Source of the DNA: Chamaea fasciata
Lineage: Eukaryota > Chordata > Aves > Passeriformes > Sylviidae
Assembly: GCA_029207755.1 (NCBI GenBank)
Contig: JARCOQ010000005.1
Span: forward strand, 57,969,449 to 58,033,448
DNA: 64,000 nucleotides
Reading direction: 5' to 3'
The notes beneath the pieces are model-generated. The model made no database searches. It was not told where the DNA came from and saw nothing but the letters and a program-made list of their open reading frames with translations. How positions within the stretch are numbered: the first letter of the stretch is position 1; every line of letters begins with the position of its first letter. This document shows, piece after piece, positions 61,301 to 64,000 of this stretch. Both the position numbers and the translations under genes were made by a program.

Positions 61301-62580
61301 GCTTTTTCAGGAGAGGAAAAGGAGGAGAAAGAGGAAAAGGAGAGTTTCTGTGAAGATCTTGCCAACATTCTTTCCCTTTCTGGGCTATAACAATAACTCT
61401 CCTCCTAAACAAAGAAAAATATGATTCTTCCCCAGCATCTTCCAAGATAAATCAATTACTGTTTTTTTGGGATGTCCAGTGTACAACAGGCATGCTGAAA
61501 TATGCATGCATGCTATAAAGTACAAACTGGTTTTGCTTTGCCTTAGGAGACAATCCCTGAAGGTGACAAAGTTGAGACCAGAAATAATCTAGCAGTCCCA
61601 TCTCTGCTCCCACATCAAAGTCACTTCAATCTCCTGTAAATTTAACAGTGAAGTCAGGGTAACATGTTGCTTGCCTCCATAAAACCCAAAACCTCAGACA
61701 CAGGAAATTTGCCATAGGGTTGAGGGAAAGGAAGGTCTCAAAACAAAGGATGTCTCAGGAGTGGCTTGAGGATTTTCTTGCCAAAACAAAGTGAGAGACA
61801 TCTGTTTGGGTCCTTCTTCATTTCAACAGTAGCTGTGTTGATAGTGGTGGCTCCCAGGGCTACAAGGGACACATGAGCAGATTCAGCCTTGCTCACTGAG
61901 ACTTTGTTCACATGGAAGGTAAGTTCTGAAGGGACAAGAGAGATGTGGCTAAGGTCATGTGCTTATTTATTATTCATTATTACCTAAAGAGCTTTGATGG
62001 GAAGCATCTTCAGTAATATTATTCCAGTTGTTGGAGTCCTCTAATTGCCCAAACATACTTCTCAGAAACTGTACCCCAATGCCTGGTGGAAATAGCCCAA
62101 CTCCAGCATTTCTGAGTAAACTAGTGTTTGACATGCTCAGTTTTCCTTCTGACAACAGGCCACTCACCTGCCACTGGCTTTCACCCGTGGCTGAATTTAG
62201 CAGACTATTCCCATACTGCATCATCTGCCATCTGCTCCTTCCTTCCATGACTTTTTCAAACCTGTGTCTCTCTCACCCTTGTAATTTGCAGATAAGGAGA
62301 GAGATAAGCTTTCTCACACCTGTGCTGTGCAGTTCTTTGTGTTTGTCTGGTCACTGCATGCACTACAGAGTCTGTTTGGAGTATTTTTTCTAAAGTCTGC
62401 TGATATGAGACATCTGTCCCCATAAGCAGCTCTTTACTCTAAGGGCTTTTGATGGTGAGGAGGATGATTTGATGATGAGGAAGATGGATATATTCTGTGA
62501 AAGATGAGGTTGTAGTTTGGTATAAACAATGATGTGGTAAAACTTCAAGTTGTAAAAAAAATAATAAATCACCACACCAT
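61301..62580. other. Non-coding 3' flank, nothing recognised
   Basis: No exon, RNA gene or clear transposon. The 121-codon plus-strand frame at 62028-62393 has no family signature. Confidence 0.4.
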
Positions 62581-62624
62581 GGATTTTCAAATTCTGTTGA
62601 CCTTGGATTTTCAAATTCTGTTGA
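62581..62624 (+). repeat. Tandem duplication, period 24 bp
   Basis: The 20-base unit GGATTTTCAAATTCTGTTGA occurs at 62581-62600 and again, identical, at 62605-62624, separated by CCTT. Two copies only. Confidence 0.95.
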
Positions 62625-62749
62625 AGGATTTCCATGACTGAAGCTATAACTCATACTCTTCCCCAGAAATAAAGTACCATAGCATTTAGACTGTTTAAAA
62701 ATTCTTCATGCTCATTGGACTGCACTTTTTAAGTGCTTGGCAGGGATGT

Positions 62750-63000
62750 GAAGCAACCTATAAATACCTGCAACTAAGCCCCAGATATCACAGAATGAAA
62801 CTTTTTCCAGTAGTGAAAGGTGGTAAAGCAGGGGGCAACGGGGCAACAGCACCATGCTGAGGTTTGGGAGATTCAGGTTGGGCATCAGGAAAAAACTTCT
62901 TGCCACCATAGTGATGCCATGCTAGAAACAGCTAACCAGAGGTCAGAGATGCTCCATTCCTACCACTTTGGAAGACTTGACAAGAAAAAAAGCAGCCTGG
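62750..63000 (+). mobile_element. CR1 LINE fragment, plus orientation
   Basis: Matches the CR1 ORF2 end: GAATGAAACTTTTTCCAGTAG, then GCAACGGGGCAACAGCA, then GGTTTGGGAGATTCAGGTTG followed by GGCATCAGGAAAAAACTTCTT. This corresponds to the conserved GGRxRLDIRKNFF-like end of avian CR1 proteins. Diverged and 5'-truncated; ends are approximate. Confidence 0.8.
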
Positions 63001-64000
63001 CAACTCAATTATTTTCTATTTCATGCACAGTGCAAGTGGTTACAGCTCCAGTTGATCCCCTTTAGAACAATTTCTTTAGGATTTTAAAACTTCTTGTCAT
63101 CAAGTGAAACCAGTTTAGGCTCATGGGGATAGGAAAAAAAAAATCTTTGAGGTAACTTTAACTGGTAAATATTTTCCCCTTGAAGGCAAACTCATCCCCT
63201 GGTTGGGGATGCAAACTCCAAGTGGCCCTGCCTAGCTACATGAAGCAGACAGAGCAACATTAGTTGCAACTAACATTAGCATTAACTGGGTTTGGCCAAT
63301 GACACCAGAACAAGATGTTTGCTTGATCCCTTCCTCATTCCCCAGCACAAAGCTTAGTTTCACAACAAAGCAGATAGATTTTTCACAAGTTTGAACTCTT
63401 CTGTACTTCTATGTTGTTGCTGTTGTTCTAATCAAGCCAACAGTTCTGCCTCCAAAAAATTTCATATACCCGAAACAAAAAACACAAGTTTGAGAGAAAA
63501 AATAGTTACTTACAAACTTTCTTGAAGTGGATCTTAAAATTACCACTCTAAAAGAGCTCTGCCATATCAATTTCAGAATCTACTGTACTTTTGCTTGAGC
63601 TTTGATTTTCCATAATGGTGACAGCTTCCTTCACCATATTTTTTTATTCTTTTATACTCTCCTTTCAGTAGACCTCTCACATTCCAGTTGTAATAGTCAC
63701 CATCAGCCAGATCAGGCCAGCTCTGGAAATTCCTTTAATCAGCTCCCTGATCAGGAGCTTATATGTGAGCCCCACATAAGGTAGCTGTCACACCCCTCTT
63801 AAGAGATAACTTAGAGGATGTTGGGTCTTGCCCAGCTGATGAATGAGCAACCCAGTCAGCTGTGAAAAAGGTCTCAGACACAAGGAGGAAACTTGACCTT
63901 GTTTTTTAGCTGTTTCCACAAGCTGTAATCCAGATGAATTCAAATCTTGGTCCGCCAGTGCAAATATTTGCATAATGTGGAACTCATTTTTCTCTTTAAA
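63001..64000. other. Non-coding 3' flank to window end
   Basis: No exon or repeat family recognised. Confidence 0.4.

Overview
The window is nuclear DNA from a vertebrate, almost certainly a bird. It carries decayed CR1 LINE fragments, including the bird-type 3' tail near 4.8 kb. Interspersed repeats are otherwise sparse, coding exons are separated by GT-AG introns, and the background is AT-rich with CpG depletion except at two islands. I cannot name the species from sequence alone.

The one protein-coding gene I can support is a complete plakophilin-2 gene (PKP2) on the + strand. Thirteen coding exons run from an ATG at 18742 to a TGA ending at 54752. They join in frame to an 830-residue protein (2493 nt including stop), against 837 residues for human PKP2a as I remember it. 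Every boundary obeys GT-AG. The exon phases match the human gene, and the net 7-residue shortfall is explained by small in-frame differences in the human-numbered exons 1, 3, 4 and 9. There is no counterpart of the Alu-derived human exon 6 that defines PKP2b. The gene spans about 36 kb, so it is compact compared with the mammalian gene.

Layout: 1-18.3 kb is non-coding 5' flank. It holds two decayed CR1 pieces plus the CR1 3' tail, a ~470 bp purine microsatellite cluster (2.2-2.7 kb), a ~230 bp (AAAAG)n array (13.2 kb), a small orphan CpG island (15.1-15.35 kb), and (CCCT)n and (TTTTA)n arrays. 18.34-19.27 kb is the PKP2 CpG island with GC boxes, two G-quadruplex-capable stretches and exon 1. 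25.9-54.75 kb holds exons 2-13. The 3' UTR probably ends shortly after an AATAAA at 55606. 55.65-64 kb is non-coding 3' flank with one CR1 fragment, two short perfect hairpins and a small tandem duplication.

The gene product is a desmosomal plaque protein: an N-terminal head (HR2 motif in exon 1, basic/serine-rich segments in exons 2-3) binds desmosomal cadherins, desmoplakin and keratin-linked partners, and an armadillo-repeat body (exons 4-13) follows. I found no bacterial, viral, CRISPR or selfish operon-like system. The most useful second-look items are the orphan CpG island, the promoter G-quadruplex arrays, a tandem splice acceptor in the armadillo insert region, a GC-rich block of unknown origin in intron 3, and several perfect hairpins. 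The window contains no strong candidate for an undescribed system.
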